Assembly (NCBI GenBank): GCA_046297935.1
Contig: JBKBHA010000001.1
Span: 124,001-188,000, forward strand
From: CAYMZZ01 sp046297935
Lineage (GTDB): Bacteria; Bacteroidota; Bacteroidia; Chitinophagales; Chitinophagaceae
Length of the DNA: 64,000 bases
Reading direction: 5' to 3'
A program made the translations under genes and the position numbers. This document shows positions 17,437 to 26,276 of this stretch, in pieces. The stretch's first letter is position 1. The number at the start of each line of letters is the position of its first letter. Under the pieces are notes generated by a model, which saw only the letters and a list, made by a program, of their open reading frames with translations, did no database searches and was not told the origin of the DNA.

Positions 17437-18447
17437 CTATTTATAATACTGCCCGGCGGGCATGCGGAACACACGGTTTTGTTGGAACCTTGCCAGGGCA
17501 TCGAATTCCGAAGCATGGTTCTTTGTCCAAAGGTCGTAGGCAGCCAGATTATCTACCGGCCCGAAGAGCCACTGGTTGTACGCGTCAAACATACCTTCCT
17601 GCAGCAACTGGCGTTGCAGATCAAATAATTTAAACGGGAATTTGGATGCATATTGATTATACCAGTCGAGTATAAAACGCGCACGTATCATCGTCAGCGT
17701 TTCTACATTGAGACCTTTATTGGCCAGCGAGCTCTGCTTGCTCATGGTTTGAAGAAAGGCAAGCGCAAATTCGCTTTTATTTTTTTCTTCCCCCTTCATC
17801 AGATCGGCTTCGGCAAACAATTTTTCCTTATAGGCCTTCAACAGCAGATCCTTCATGGCCGCACCACGTTCACTGCGACTTTCCATGTTAATGAAAATTT
17901 CGCCATAGATGAGCGTCCATACCTTGTCTTTGCTATAATAATAATAGAGGGCTGCATTGTAGTAATTGCCGCTATAAGCAGGATCCACTTCAATTCCCTT
18001 TTCCCATTGATTAATGGCATCGTAGTTTTTTGCAGCCCATAGCAATTCACCATATTCACTGTAAAGGGGACCGCTTTTTGGAAACTTCTTGATGGCCTTC
18101 TTGTACATTTTCTCACATTCCTTCACCTCCTCAATAGCTTTATACACGTTACCGGCTATCTGAAAAGTAACCTCATCGGCGTCTGGACGATCAACCAGCA
18201 CTTTCGCGCCTTCCAGTGCACGCACATAGTCACGTTTTACATAGTAACTGATCACCAGATCCTTTTGCATTTCCAGGTTCTTTTCGTCCATTGCCAGTGC
18301 CCGTTTCAATACAAGAATGGCATTGTCGAAGTCGCCGCTACGCATAAATGTCCTGGCGGTAGCATGCAGGGTCTTCGGATCATCGCCCTGAGCCATTCCC
18401 AGCAGTACTGGCAAGAACAAGGAGAGTGTAAGGATCAATTTCTTCAT
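17437..18447 (-). CDS. Exported TPR-repeat protein
   Basis: 336 residues with a signal peptide (ILTLSLFLPVLLGMAQ). Residues 27-200 contain about five tetratricopeptide units, for example TARTFMRSGDFDNAILVLKR, VISYYVKRDYVRALEGAKVL and LLWAAKNYDAINQWEKGIEV. The C-terminal 120 residues are helical and aromatic-rich without a known domain. It is probably a periplasmic scaffold or interaction protein; no partner is obvious. The promoter region upstream holds an imperfect GATCCGGA...TCCGGATC-like repeat near 18470-18520. Confidence 0.75.
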   Translation of the reverse strand: MKKLILTLSLFLPVLLGMAQGDDPKTLHATARTFMRSGDFDNAILVLKRALAMDEKNLEMQKDLVISYYVKRDYVRALEGAKVLVDRPDADEVTFQIAGNVYKAIEEVKECEKMYKKAIKKFPKSGPLYSEYGELLWAAKNYDAINQWEKGIEVDPAYSGNYYNAALYYYYSKDKVWTLIYGEIFINMESRSERGAAMKDLLLKAYKEKLFAEADLMKGEEKNKSEFALAFLQTMSKQSSLANKGLNVETLTMIRARFILDWYNQYASKFPFKLFDLQRQLLQEGMFDAYNQWLFGPVDNLAAYDLWTKNHASEFDALARFQQNRVFRMPAGQYYK

Positions 18448-18588
18448 AGTATCTTATGACGTTTATGAGCTCCGGATCGTTGGCTGCATTGGCAGTTTCC
18501 TGATCCGGCGTTCGGAGCGAAGGTATTGATCGGCCGCAGTGCCGCCGATTTTACCTGCGCAATATTTCCCTAAAATTGCCTCGTTAAC

Positions 18589-19809
18589 CTAAATCAAATG
18601 GGTCAACAGGCCATCGCGCAATTTTGGTTCAAACCAGGTACTTTTCGGTGGCATTACATTCCCACTATCGGCTATATCAAACAATTGTTGAATAGTCACG
18701 GGATAAAGGCTGAATGCAACCGCCATTTCGCCGCTATCCACCCTGCGTTCCAGTTCGCCCAATCCACGTATCCCACCTACAAAATCGATACGTTTATCGG
18801 TGCGCTGGTCGGCAATGCCCAGCCATTTGTCCAGGACGTTGTTCGACAAAATAGTTACGTCCAGCACTCCGATCGGATCGGTTGTGTACGTGCCGCTACG
18901 GGCTTTCAGCCGGTACCAGTTTTTATCCAAATACATGCCGAATTCGTGCAGTTCGGCCGGTTTTACCGCTCCGGCAGCAGATTCCACCTCAAAATCCTGG
19001 GCCAGCGCCTTCAAAAACTCAGTTGTTGAATGGCCATTCAGATCCTTTACCACCCGGTTATAATCCATTATGGCTAACTGGCCTGCAGGGAAAATAGTCG
19101 TTAAAAAATAGCGTGCATCAGCACTATCGGGCAGGGCCTGGCTCACTTTAGCTGCTGAAGCTGCGCGATGGTGACCATCAGCAATATAGGTAGCCGGAAT
19201 TTGTTCAGCGAATATCTGAGTAATCTGATCCACTGCAGCGGGATCATTAACTACCCAGATCCGGTGTGTGATGCCGTCGGCGGCAACAAAGTCGTAAAAC
19301 GGATCGTGCTCTTTCTTCCAGTTGCCCATTGCGGCATCCAGATCGGCCACATCGGGACAGGCCAGGAATACATTTCCTGTCTGCGCGCGAATGGTACGCA
19401 TATGATCTATCCGATCCTTTTCTTTTTCCGGCCGCGTAAATTCGTGTTTTTTTATCCGGTCGTTGAAATAGTCTTCTACGGAGGATACACAAACCAGTCC
19501 TGTCTGGCTACGGCCATCCATGATCAGTTCGTAGATATAGTAAGAGGCGGTTTCTTCCTGAAGCAAATACCCGGCATTTCGAAAAGCTGCCAGATTTTCG
19601 GCCGCCCGGTCATATACCTGCTGACTATGGATGTCGATACCTGCGGGCAGGTCTATTTCGGCTTTGGTAATATGCAGAAAAGAGTGTGGGTTGCCGCTCG
19701 TTTCCTGGCGGGCTTCTTCACTGTTCAACACATCGTATGGACGCGACGCAATAGCTGGAGCCAGTTCAACTTTTGGGCGCAGAGCGCGAAAGGGAGCAAT
19801 TTTTGTCAT
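18589..19809 (-). CDS. DUF1015 family protein
   Basis: 406 residues matching the DUF1015 family: N-terminal IAPFRALRP, then ASRPYDVLN, SFLHITKAEIDLP, the central YIADGHHRAASA and the C-terminal VDSGEMAVAFSLYPVTIQQL. The biochemical role is unknown; the ADGHHR motif suggests a phosphoesterase or kinase-like active site (inference). It lies downstream of serC on the same strand after a 53-base gap. This pairing with serine biosynthesis genes is common in Bacteroidota and suggests a link to phosphoserine metabolism. Confidence 0.88.
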   Translation of the reverse strand: MTKIAPFRALRPKVELAPAIASRPYDVLNSEEARQETSGNPHSFLHITKAEIDLPAGIDIHSQQVYDRAAENLAAFRNAGYLLQEETASYYIYELIMDGRSQTGLVCVSSVEDYFNDRIKKHEFTRPEKEKDRIDHMRTIRAQTGNVFLACPDVADLDAAMGNWKKEHDPFYDFVAADGITHRIWVVNDPAAVDQITQIFAEQIPATYIADGHHRAASAAKVSQALPDSADARYFLTTIFPAGQLAIMDYNRVVKDLNGHSTTEFLKALAQDFEVESAAGAVKPAELHEFGMYLDKNWYRLKARSGTYTTDPIGVLDVTILSNNVLDKWLGIADQRTDKRIDFVGGIRGLGELERRVDSGEMAVAFSLYPVTIQQLFDIADSGNVMPPKSTWFEPKLRDGLLTHLI

Positions 19810-19862
19810 GAATAATTTTTATAAAAATGCAGGTCTGAAGATTTTCAAAGTCGACCGGGCTT

Positions 19863-20933
19863 CTATTTCCTGCTCGCAAAATCCTTCATCAGATCGGTGA
19901 GCGCTGCCACACTCTCATAAGGAAGCGCATTATACATCGATACACGGAAACCCCCAACACTGCGATGACCCTTCACACCATACATGCCTTCGGCTTTACA
20001 CAGCTCCATAAACTCTTTTTCCAGCGCTGCATCATCCATTACAAACACAGCGTTCATCAGGCTGCGGTCTTCTTTTGCCACCGTGCCGCGGAAAATCGGC
20101 GTATTGTCGAGTGTATCGTAAAATAGTTTTGCTTTTGCCTGGTTCTCTTTTTCGATAGCCGCTACACCTCCCTTGTTATGCAACCAGCGGAGCGTAAGCA
20201 TACACACATAAATGGCAAATACGGGCGGAGTATTCAGCATAGAGCCGTTGGCAATATGCTGGCGGTAATCCATCATGGTTGGAATGGGACGTTTTACCGT
20301 GCCCAGCAGATTTTTGTTTACCACCACCATATTCACACCTGCGGCACCGATATTTTTCTGGGCGCCGGCATAAATCAGGGCAAACTTGTTGAAGTCGACA
20401 ACACGGCTCAGTATATCGCTGCTCATATCGGCAATCACCGGCACCTGATAAGCATGAAAAGCTTCCAGATCCTGCCACTGCGTACCATAAATGGTATTGT
20501 TACTGGTAATATGAAGGTATTTTGCAGTGGGTGGCACATGAAATCCCTTGGGCAAATAGGTATAGTTCCTGTCTTTTGAACTGGCTACCACTTCCACATG
20601 TCCAAAAAGCTTTGCTTCTTTAATGGCTTTGGTTCCCCACACATCGGTATCTGTATAGGCCGCCACTTCGTTTTCGTTCAGCAGGTTCATGGGCACCTGC
20701 ATAAACTGTGTACTGGCACCTCCGTGCAGGAAAAGAACCTCATGGTCGGCATCCAGCTTCATCAGTTCTTTCACCAGTTGAATAGCCTCCTGCACCACTG
20801 CCTCAAACTGGGCTGTACGGTGGCCAATCTCCAGAATCGACAACCCTGATCCGTTGAAGTCGAGAATGGCCCGGCTGGCCTCTTCAAATACTTCCGCCGG
20901 CAGTATGGAGGGGCCGGCATTGAAATTGTGCAT
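19863..20933 (-). CDS. serC: Phosphoserine aminotransferase
   Basis: 356 residues. A PLP enzyme converting 3-phosphohydroxypyruvate and glutamate to phosphoserine. The start MHNFNAGPSILPAEVFEEA is the standard SerC N-terminus, so ATG 20933 is preferred over the in-frame GTG at 20957. LFLHGGASTQFMQVPMNLL, and the PLP-lysine region FALIYAGAQKNIGAAGVNMV, are present, as is the C-terminal GHRSVGGFRVSMYNALP. It is probably cotranscribed with the DUF1015 gene. A Bacteroidota -7 element lies about 45 bases upstream. Confidence 0.95.
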   Translation of the reverse strand: MHNFNAGPSILPAEVFEEASRAILDFNGSGLSILEIGHRTAQFEAVVQEAIQLVKELMKLDADHEVLFLHGGASTQFMQVPMNLLNENEVAAYTDTDVWGTKAIKEAKLFGHVEVVASSKDRNYTYLPKGFHVPPTAKYLHITSNNTIYGTQWQDLEAFHAYQVPVIADMSSDILSRVVDFNKFALIYAGAQKNIGAAGVNMVVVNKNLLGTVKRPIPTMMDYRQHIANGSMLNTPPVFAIYVCMLTLRWLHNKGGVAAIEKENQAKAKLFYDTLDNTPIFRGTVAKEDRSLMNAVFVMDDAALEKEFMELCKAEGMYGVKGHRSVGGFRVSMYNALPYESVAALTDLMKDFASRK

Positions 20934-20977
20934 TTTGCGGATCTGAGTGGGATTCACTGATAAAGTTTTAGGAGTCG

Positions 20978-20985
20978 CAAAGATA
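20978..20985 (-). promoter_or_regulatory. Putative -7 element of serC promoter
   Basis: On the minus strand the sequence is TATCTTTG, a full match to the Bacteroidota TAnnTTTG consensus, about 45 bases before the serC ATG. No clear -33 TTTG sits at the usual distance, so support is moderate. Confidence 0.4.
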
Positions 20986-21036
20986 CAGTCTTCGGCGGCC
21001 TTTTGGAGTACCCAAATTCGATAGTCAGCGGGTAAT

Positions 21037-22011
21037 TTAATGGCTTCGGCCTATAATTTTTCCGGTCTGCCAGGCTTTTTGAAGTGAATCGAAGCCCGCC
21101 TGATCCTGCGAGCTGAAGTTTACACCCGCCCAGTTGCGCAGACTGGGTTGTCCTGCATTGACCCAGGCAGTGTACCAGAAGCTGGCTACAGCAAAAATGG
21201 CCTGACGCATTCGTCTTTCTGCCATCCCGCCCAGGGCCCGGTCGTAGGCAATGGTATACTCACGGCTGTACTGGCGTACAATGCTCTGATTTCGCCAGTC
21301 AAATGAATAACGCCGATCCGCGGGAAAGGAATTCGACAGTTTTTTTTCAATTTTCAGCACAGAATCTGAGGCCAATGCGCTTTCCAATACGCGATCCCAT
21401 ATAAATTTATCCGGTCGCTCAATATATACTGCCCGGCCATTCAACAGATCCCAACCCGGTTCGGCAAGCAGTTCAGGTATTCGGCTTTCCCAAAAACCAT
21501 GTATCCCTTTTTGATTACTGTACTGTCCATCGTGATTACTGCTGGTATGCAATGGCACATGTGCATCGGCAATATAGTGTCCAATATCGGCCGACAATTT
21601 CAACACCCGTGCAGGGTCCTTTTCCTGAAAAGCAGTTGTCAGGCGAAACAACATGGTTTGCACCCACCAGGGCACAATACCATGTGCCTGTAAACTGTCG
21701 GCTCCGTATTTGTCTACCGCATGCTGCCAGCGTCGGGGTAAACTGTCGAACGGATAGCTTCCATATTTATCAAGATCAATATAATGCCGGGGCCCTTCCT
21801 GGGCAACAGCATAGCGGCGTTTGTCGGGATCAACTGCATGTTCTTCGAGATAAAGAATATTGGCTTTATAAAACAGGAGCATTTCAGGCGGCAACAGAAA
21901 TACAGCCAGATAATTGATGCGGCGATGTCCGTAAAAGCCCCAACCGTAGGCTGATTCACAAAAAAACAGGAGTAACAGCAGAAAGGCAAGACCGGCACGG
22001 CAATTTTTCAT
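21037..22011 (-). CDS. Secreted zinc-dependent phospholipase C / S1-P1 nuclease-like protein
   Basis: 324 residues from ATG 22011. This start gives a clean signal peptide (GLAFLLLLLFFCESAYG); the longer frame has none. Cleavage after AYG would leave Trp as residue 1 of the mature protein, which coordinates zinc in phospholipase C and P1 nuclease. Later ligands fit: GHRRIN, LSADIGHYIADAHVPLH and GIHGFWESR. It hydrolyses phosphodiesters outside the cytoplasm; whether lipid or nucleic acid is the substrate cannot be told. Confidence 0.8.
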   Translation of the reverse strand: MKNCRAGLAFLLLLLFFCESAYGWGFYGHRRINYLAVFLLPPEMLLFYKANILYLEEHAVDPDKRRYAVAQEGPRHYIDLDKYGSYPFDSLPRRWQHAVDKYGADSLQAHGIVPWWVQTMLFRLTTAFQEKDPARVLKLSADIGHYIADAHVPLHTSSNHDGQYSNQKGIHGFWESRIPELLAEPGWDLLNGRAVYIERPDKFIWDRVLESALASDSVLKIEKKLSNSFPADRRYSFDWRNQSIVRQYSREYTIAYDRALGGMAERRMRQAIFAVASFWYTAWVNAGQPSLRNWAGVNFSSQDQAGFDSLQKAWQTGKIIGRSH

Positions 22012-22166
22012 AAACAATAATTGACTGGCAATGAAAATTTGACGTACCGGAGCATTCGGCACATATGAACAAAGCTAGAAGCCTCCGTTGATTCTGCAAG
22101 GGGAAATTGTCGCCGTTTCCGGCGTTCTTAGCACGAATAATGGTTGTGAACAACAGGCGCTGTTGT

Positions 22167-22811
22167 TTATTTCACCGGATCGTCCATCCGCAGCTCCGGC
22201 CGGCTGCGTTCTTCTTCCAGGTCAACCACTCCACCCGTTACCGCATACTTCATAGCCTCGCCGGATGTGATCTGATCAATTTTTTTCACGCGGTTGCGCG
22301 GAAGCATATAAAGCTGTCCGGCGAAATTGTAAGCCTGTGGCACATAAACCGCCACATGATCGGCGCCAATTTCAAATTTGGTCATTTCTTCATCAGTCAA
22401 AAAGCCGATGATCCACACGTCTTCGCTGAATACATTGGCTAATACTGCCTTGTTGAATTTTCTTTTGTCGCCTGCAAACGCCTCAAAAAAATCTTTAGTG
22501 GATGTATAGATGAATTTAATCACGGGTGTTCGCTCCATCCATTGATCAAAAAAGCTGATCATGCTGCCCATCAGGAAATTGGAACTGAACCAGCCTACCA
22601 GAATGATAAAGACAACGATAATGGCGAAGCCCAGCCCCGGCACATTTACCACCGGCCTTAAAATGCTATCGACTCGCTCAAAGAGCCAGTATAGCACATA
22701 TGCAGTGATGCCAATAGGCGCCAAAATGATGATACCCTGTACAAAATACCGGAGCAGTTTTCGGGCCTGATTGGGCCGCCGGATACCGGCCGGCTTGGTT
22801 AATGGAGGCAT
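22167..22811 (-). CDS. DUF502 family membrane protein
   Basis: 214 residues from ATG 22811 (MPPLTKPAG); the longer TTG/GTG-type extension is not needed. Two membrane segments, GIIILAPIGITAYVLYWLF and GFAIIVVFIILVGWFSSNFL, are followed by a soluble domain with FIYTSTKDFFEAF, the family landmark, and VYVPQAYNFAGQLYMLPRNRV. Members are common in bacteria and plants (LCV-like) but function is not established. It is divergent from the TetR gene with a 190-base gap. Confidence 0.85.
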   Translation of the reverse strand: MPPLTKPAGIRRPNQARKLLRYFVQGIIILAPIGITAYVLYWLFERVDSILRPVVNVPGLGFAIIVVFIILVGWFSSNFLMGSMISFFDQWMERTPVIKFIYTSTKDFFEAFAGDKRKFNKAVLANVFSEDVWIIGFLTDEEMTKFEIGADHVAVYVPQAYNFAGQLYMLPRNRVKKIDQITSGEAMKYAVTGGVVDLEEERSRPELRMDDPVK

Positions 22812-22953
22812 AATATACAAAGTTAGTGAATCGCTAAGAAGACCACGTTGGTTTCTCAACGTATTAACTATCAATTTATTAAACGGTTAACTTTCGCATT
22901 ATCCACTGCAGAAGTTCATTCCGACAAATGGATAGGCGGCGAAAAATATATAT

Positions 22954-22991
22954 TGGAAACTTTGGTCACGAAAAAAGTTTCCATAGTTTTG
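22954..22991 (+). promoter_or_regulatory. Promoter with overlapping palindromic operator upstream of tetR
   Basis: A -33 TTTG (22961-22964) and a -7 TAGTTTTG (22984-22991) are 19 bases apart, the Bacteroidota spacing. Perfect 10-base arms TGGAAACTTT (22954-22963) and AAAGTTTCCA (22974-22983) overlap the -33 box and spacer. This is a good operator for the TetR protein encoded 10 bases downstream, giving autorepression (inference). Transcription would begin only a few bases before the ATG, so the mRNA may be almost leaderless. Confidence 0.65.
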
Positions 22992-23001
22992 CGGCCGAAA
23001 T

Positions 23002-23625
23002 ATGGAACAACAGGATCGAATAGTAGTGAAGGCGCATGAGTTATTCATGCGATACGGTATCCGGAGCATCAGCATGGATGAAATAGCCAACAATCTCGGA
23101 ATCAGCAAAAAAACCATTTACCAGTTTTTTACTGATAAGGATTCGCTGGTGGAGGCGGTGGTGGACATTGATATCAGGAACAACGAAGAAAAATGTGCTT
23201 ACTACAGCCAGCATTCAGAAAATCCCGTACATGAGGTTTGTCTGGCAATGGACATGGTTGAAGATATGTTGAAGATGATGAACCCTGCATTGATTTTTGA
23301 TATGCAGAAATATCATCCTTCGGCCTATCGCAAGTTTGAGTCGCATATCAACAGTTTTCTGTACGAGATCGTAAAGAGCAATCTCGAAAAGGGAGTACAG
23401 ACGGGTCTTTACCGTGCGGAGATTAATGTGGAGATACTCACTCGTTTCCGTCTGTCGAGCATTTTCATGGTGTTTAATCCCGAACTCTTTCCGTTAGGGA
23501 AATATGAATTAGGCACAGTGGTCAGGGAAGTAACGGTGTTGTTTTTGTATGGTATCTGTACAATTCAGGGACAGGAATTGATTCATAAATACAATCTGGA
23601 ACGTTTAAACCAATCTAAACCATGA
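23002..23625 (+). CDS. TetR/AcrR family transcriptional regulator
   Basis: 207 residues. The N-terminal helix-turn-helix MDEIANNLGISKKTIYQFF (about 30-48) is a clear TetR DNA-binding domain; the C-terminal ligand domain is all-helical and divergent. It is first in an efflux operon: its stop overlaps the TolC start (ATGA). It probably represses this operon and itself through the palindrome at 22954-22983. The ligand is not known. Confidence 0.92.
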   Translation: MEQQDRIVVKAHELFMRYGIRSISMDEIANNLGISKKTIYQFFTDKDSLVEAVVDIDIRNNEEKCAYYSQHSENPVHEVCLAMDMVEDMLKMMNPALIFDMQKYHPSAYRKFESHINSFLYEIVKSNLEKGVQTGLYRAEINVEILTRFRLSSIFMVFNPELFPLGKYELGTVVREVTVLFLYGICTIQGQELIHKYNLERLNQSKP

Positions 23626-24977
23626 CAACAGGAAAAAAGTGGAAGTGGCAGTGGTTGCTACTGGCATGCTGGCCGGTAGCACTGATGGGCCAACAGGCTT
23701 CTGCTCCGGAGCGGCATGAGATGAGCATTCAACAGGCGATTGAATATGCAAGCCGCCACAATGTGGATGTAAAGAATGCGCTAATCGACTTACAGATTCA
23801 GCAGCAAACAAACAGAGAAGTAACTGGTAGTGCCTATCCGCAAATTGCAGCGAGCGGTTCGATCACTTACAACTATAAATTGCCGGTAAGCCTGGTGCCG
23901 GCCGAATTTTTTGGCGGCACGCCCGGCACGTTTGAGGAGCTGGCATTTGGTGTAAAGTGGAACGCCACTGGTGGTGTAACGCTCAATCAACTTTTGTTCG
24001 ACGGACAGGTATTTACTGGTCTGCAGGCTCGCAAAACCCTGATCGAATTTCAGGAAAAAAATGTGGAAGTGACCGAAGAAGCCATTCGCACCAACATTCA
24101 TAAGATATATTACCAACTGGTAGTGGGCAAAACGCAGATTGAGTTGATTGATGCGAATATTGAACGGTTGAATAAACTGAAGAACGATACGCGGATCATG
24201 TACGATAACGGCTTTGCGGAAAAACTTGATCTTGACAAGCTGGATGTACAACTGGCCAATCTTCAGTCGGAGAAAACAAATGCATTGAATCAGATCAGCA
24301 ACGGATACCTGGGTTTGAAAGTGCTGATGGGCATGCCGGTTCATGATCAACTGGTGCTGACCGACACCCTCGATGCTGAGCTGATACGCGAAGGTGTGCT
24401 CGAGGCTTCGCAGTTTGATTACAGTCAGCGCCGCGATTTCCAGTATGCATCATTAGGGTTACGCTTACGCGAATACGATGTGCAGCGATACAAACTTGCT
24501 AAACTGCCCACCCTTTCGTTAAACGCCTATTATAACAAGAATGCGCAGCGCGACGAATTCAATTTTTTTAAGTCAGGACAGAATTGGTTTAATATATCGG
24601 CCGTTACCCTCAATTTGAATATTCCGATTTTCAGTGGATTTAGTGCCAATGCCCGTATACAAAAGGCAAGGCTTGAACTTCAAAGAAGCCAGAATTCGCA
24701 GGAAGCTTTAAAGCTTCAGATTGATAGTGAAGTGAAAACAGCCCAGAACAATTTTGCAGCCGCAATTTCCAACCTTGACTATCAGAAGCGCAATATGGAA
24801 CTGGCGGAATCGGTGTATAATCAGACCAAGAAAAAATTTGAAGTGGGAACAGGTTCGCAAACAGAGATTAACGCGTCGCAAACGGATCTGAAATCAGCTC
24901 AGACAAATTATATCAATGCGATGTATAACGCCATTATAGCGAAGATCGATTTCCTGAAAGCAACCGGCAAACTTTAA
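23622..24977 (+). CDS. TolC-family outer membrane efflux channel
   Basis: 451 residues with a signal peptide (LLLACWPVALMGQQ). Two outer-membrane-factor halves are visible, each with long amphipathic coiled helices (TNREVTGSAYPQIAASGSI; KKKFEVGTGSQTEINASQTD). It forms the outer membrane duct for the RND pump encoded downstream. It is coupled to the TetR gene by a 4-base overlap and followed by the adaptor gene after 30 bases. Confidence 0.92.
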   Translation: MTTGKKWKWQWLLLACWPVALMGQQASAPERHEMSIQQAIEYASRHNVDVKNALIDLQIQQQTNREVTGSAYPQIAASGSITYNYKLPVSLVPAEFFGGTPGTFEELAFGVKWNATGGVTLNQLLFDGQVFTGLQARKTLIEFQEKNVEVTEEAIRTNIHKIYYQLVVGKTQIELIDANIERLNKLKNDTRIMYDNGFAEKLDLDKLDVQLANLQSEKTNALNQISNGYLGLKVLMGMPVHDQLVLTDTLDAELIREGVLEASQFDYSQRRDFQYASLGLRLREYDVQRYKLAKLPTLSLNAYYNKNAQRDEFNFFKSGQNWFNISAVTLNLNIPIFSGFSANARIQKARLELQRSQNSQEALKLQIDSEVKTAQNNFAAAISNLDYQKRNMELAESVYNQTKKKFEVGTGSQTEINASQTDLKSAQTNYINAMYNAIIAKIDFLKATGKL

Positions 24978-25007
24978 TCAAAAACCAACAACTCAAACAT
25001 ACTTGAT

Positions 25008-26222
25008 ATGAAAAATTGGAAAATACTTATTGCAATCATTGGCATCAGCAGCTGGTTGATTGCCTGCGGTGGTAAAAACGAAGCCGATGGCGATCTGGCA
25101 AAGAAGAAAGCTGAGCTGGAGAAATTGCAGAACGAACAAAAGGAACTGGGCACCAAAATAGCAGCCCTGGAAGCAGAGCTGGCCAAGCTTGATACTACTA
25201 TGGTCGTGGGTAAGGCCAAGCTTGTTGCCCTTGAAACTGTTGGAACCGATTCATTCAGTCACTTCATAGATCTGCAGGGTCGTATAGATGCACAGAATGT
25301 AGTGATGGTGTCGCCACGCGGTTCAGGCGGAGTGGTTAGAGCCGTGCTGGTAAAACAGGGACAGCGAGTGTCGAAGGGGCAGTTATTGCTGCGCCTCGAC
25401 GATGCCATCGCTCAACAGCAGGTAGATGCGGCCGCCACTCAGATACCAGGATTGGAAGCGCAGTTGAAGTTGGCTCAAAGCGTTTACGAGCGGCAGATGA
25501 ACCTTTGGAAGAATAATATTGGTACAGAGGTGCAGGTATTGCAGGCAAAGACGACTGCTGAAAATGCCGAAGCGCAACTGAAAGCGGCCAAAGCCAATTT
25601 GCAACTATCAAAGGAAAATGCCTCACTTTCGAATGTCTATGCCGAAATGAGCGGTGTAATAGATGTGGTGAATATAAAAGTTGGAGAATTTTTCTCACCG
25701 CAGTCGGCTGCTATACCTGCGTCTGGTATCAGAATCGTGAATACCGGCGATCTGAAAGTGTTGGTTCAAATACCGGAAACTTACTTGGGACGTGTGAAAG
25801 TAGGCACCCCTGTTCGGGTTACATTACCTGAATTAAATAATAAAGTCATTAACACAAAGCTTTCGGTTGTAAGCAACCTGGTAGACGCTGCCAGTCGCAC
25901 TTTTACCGCCGAAGCCAGTGTTCCACACGACAAGGATCTCAGTCCTAATCAGCTGGCCAAGGTTCAACTGCTGGACTATAGCAATAATCAGGCTATTACG
26001 ATACCGTTGAATACTCTGCAAAGTGATGAAAAAGGCAAGTTTGTGCTGGTGGCTTCGCAGGAGAATGGGAAAATGCTGGCACGTAAAAGAGATGTGGTGG
26101 CGGGTGAGCTGTATGCGGACCGCGTGGAGATTAGGGAAGGCCTGAAAGCGGGTGATCAGATCATTGTGGCCGGCTATCAGAGCCTGTACGATGGTCAGTT
26201 GATCACTACTTCTCAGAACTAG
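25008..26222 (+). CDS. RND efflux periplasmic adaptor (membrane fusion protein)
   Basis: 404 residues. LIACGGKN near residue 20 is a lipobox, so it is a lipoprotein anchored in a membrane. A coiled coil (LAKKKAELEKLQNEQKELG) at 30-65 is unusual before the lipoyl domain (VSPRGSGGVVRAVLVKQGQRV and VYAEMSGVIDVVNIKVGEFF). The beta-barrel and membrane-proximal domains follow to the end. It bridges the RND pump and TolC. The extra N-terminal coiled coil is a feature of some Bacteroidota adaptors. Confidence 0.92.
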   Translation: MKNWKILIAIIGISSWLIACGGKNEADGDLAKKKAELEKLQNEQKELGTKIAALEAELAKLDTTMVVGKAKLVALETVGTDSFSHFIDLQGRIDAQNVVMVSPRGSGGVVRAVLVKQGQRVSKGQLLLRLDDAIAQQQVDAAATQIPGLEAQLKLAQSVYERQMNLWKNNIGTEVQVLQAKTTAENAEAQLKAAKANLQLSKENASLSNVYAEMSGVIDVVNIKVGEFFSPQSAAIPASGIRIVNTGDLKVLVQIPETYLGRVKVGTPVRVTLPELNNKVINTKLSVVSNLVDAASRTFTAEASVPHDKDLSPNQLAKVQLLDYSNNQAITIPLNTLQSDEKGKFVLVASQENGKMLARKRDVVAGELYADRVEIREGLKAGDQIIVAGYQSLYDGQLITTSQN

Positions 26223-26276
26223 CAGCTGGTCTGGCCCAGGCCAGACAAACCATTTTGAAAATTACAAACTAAGCGC

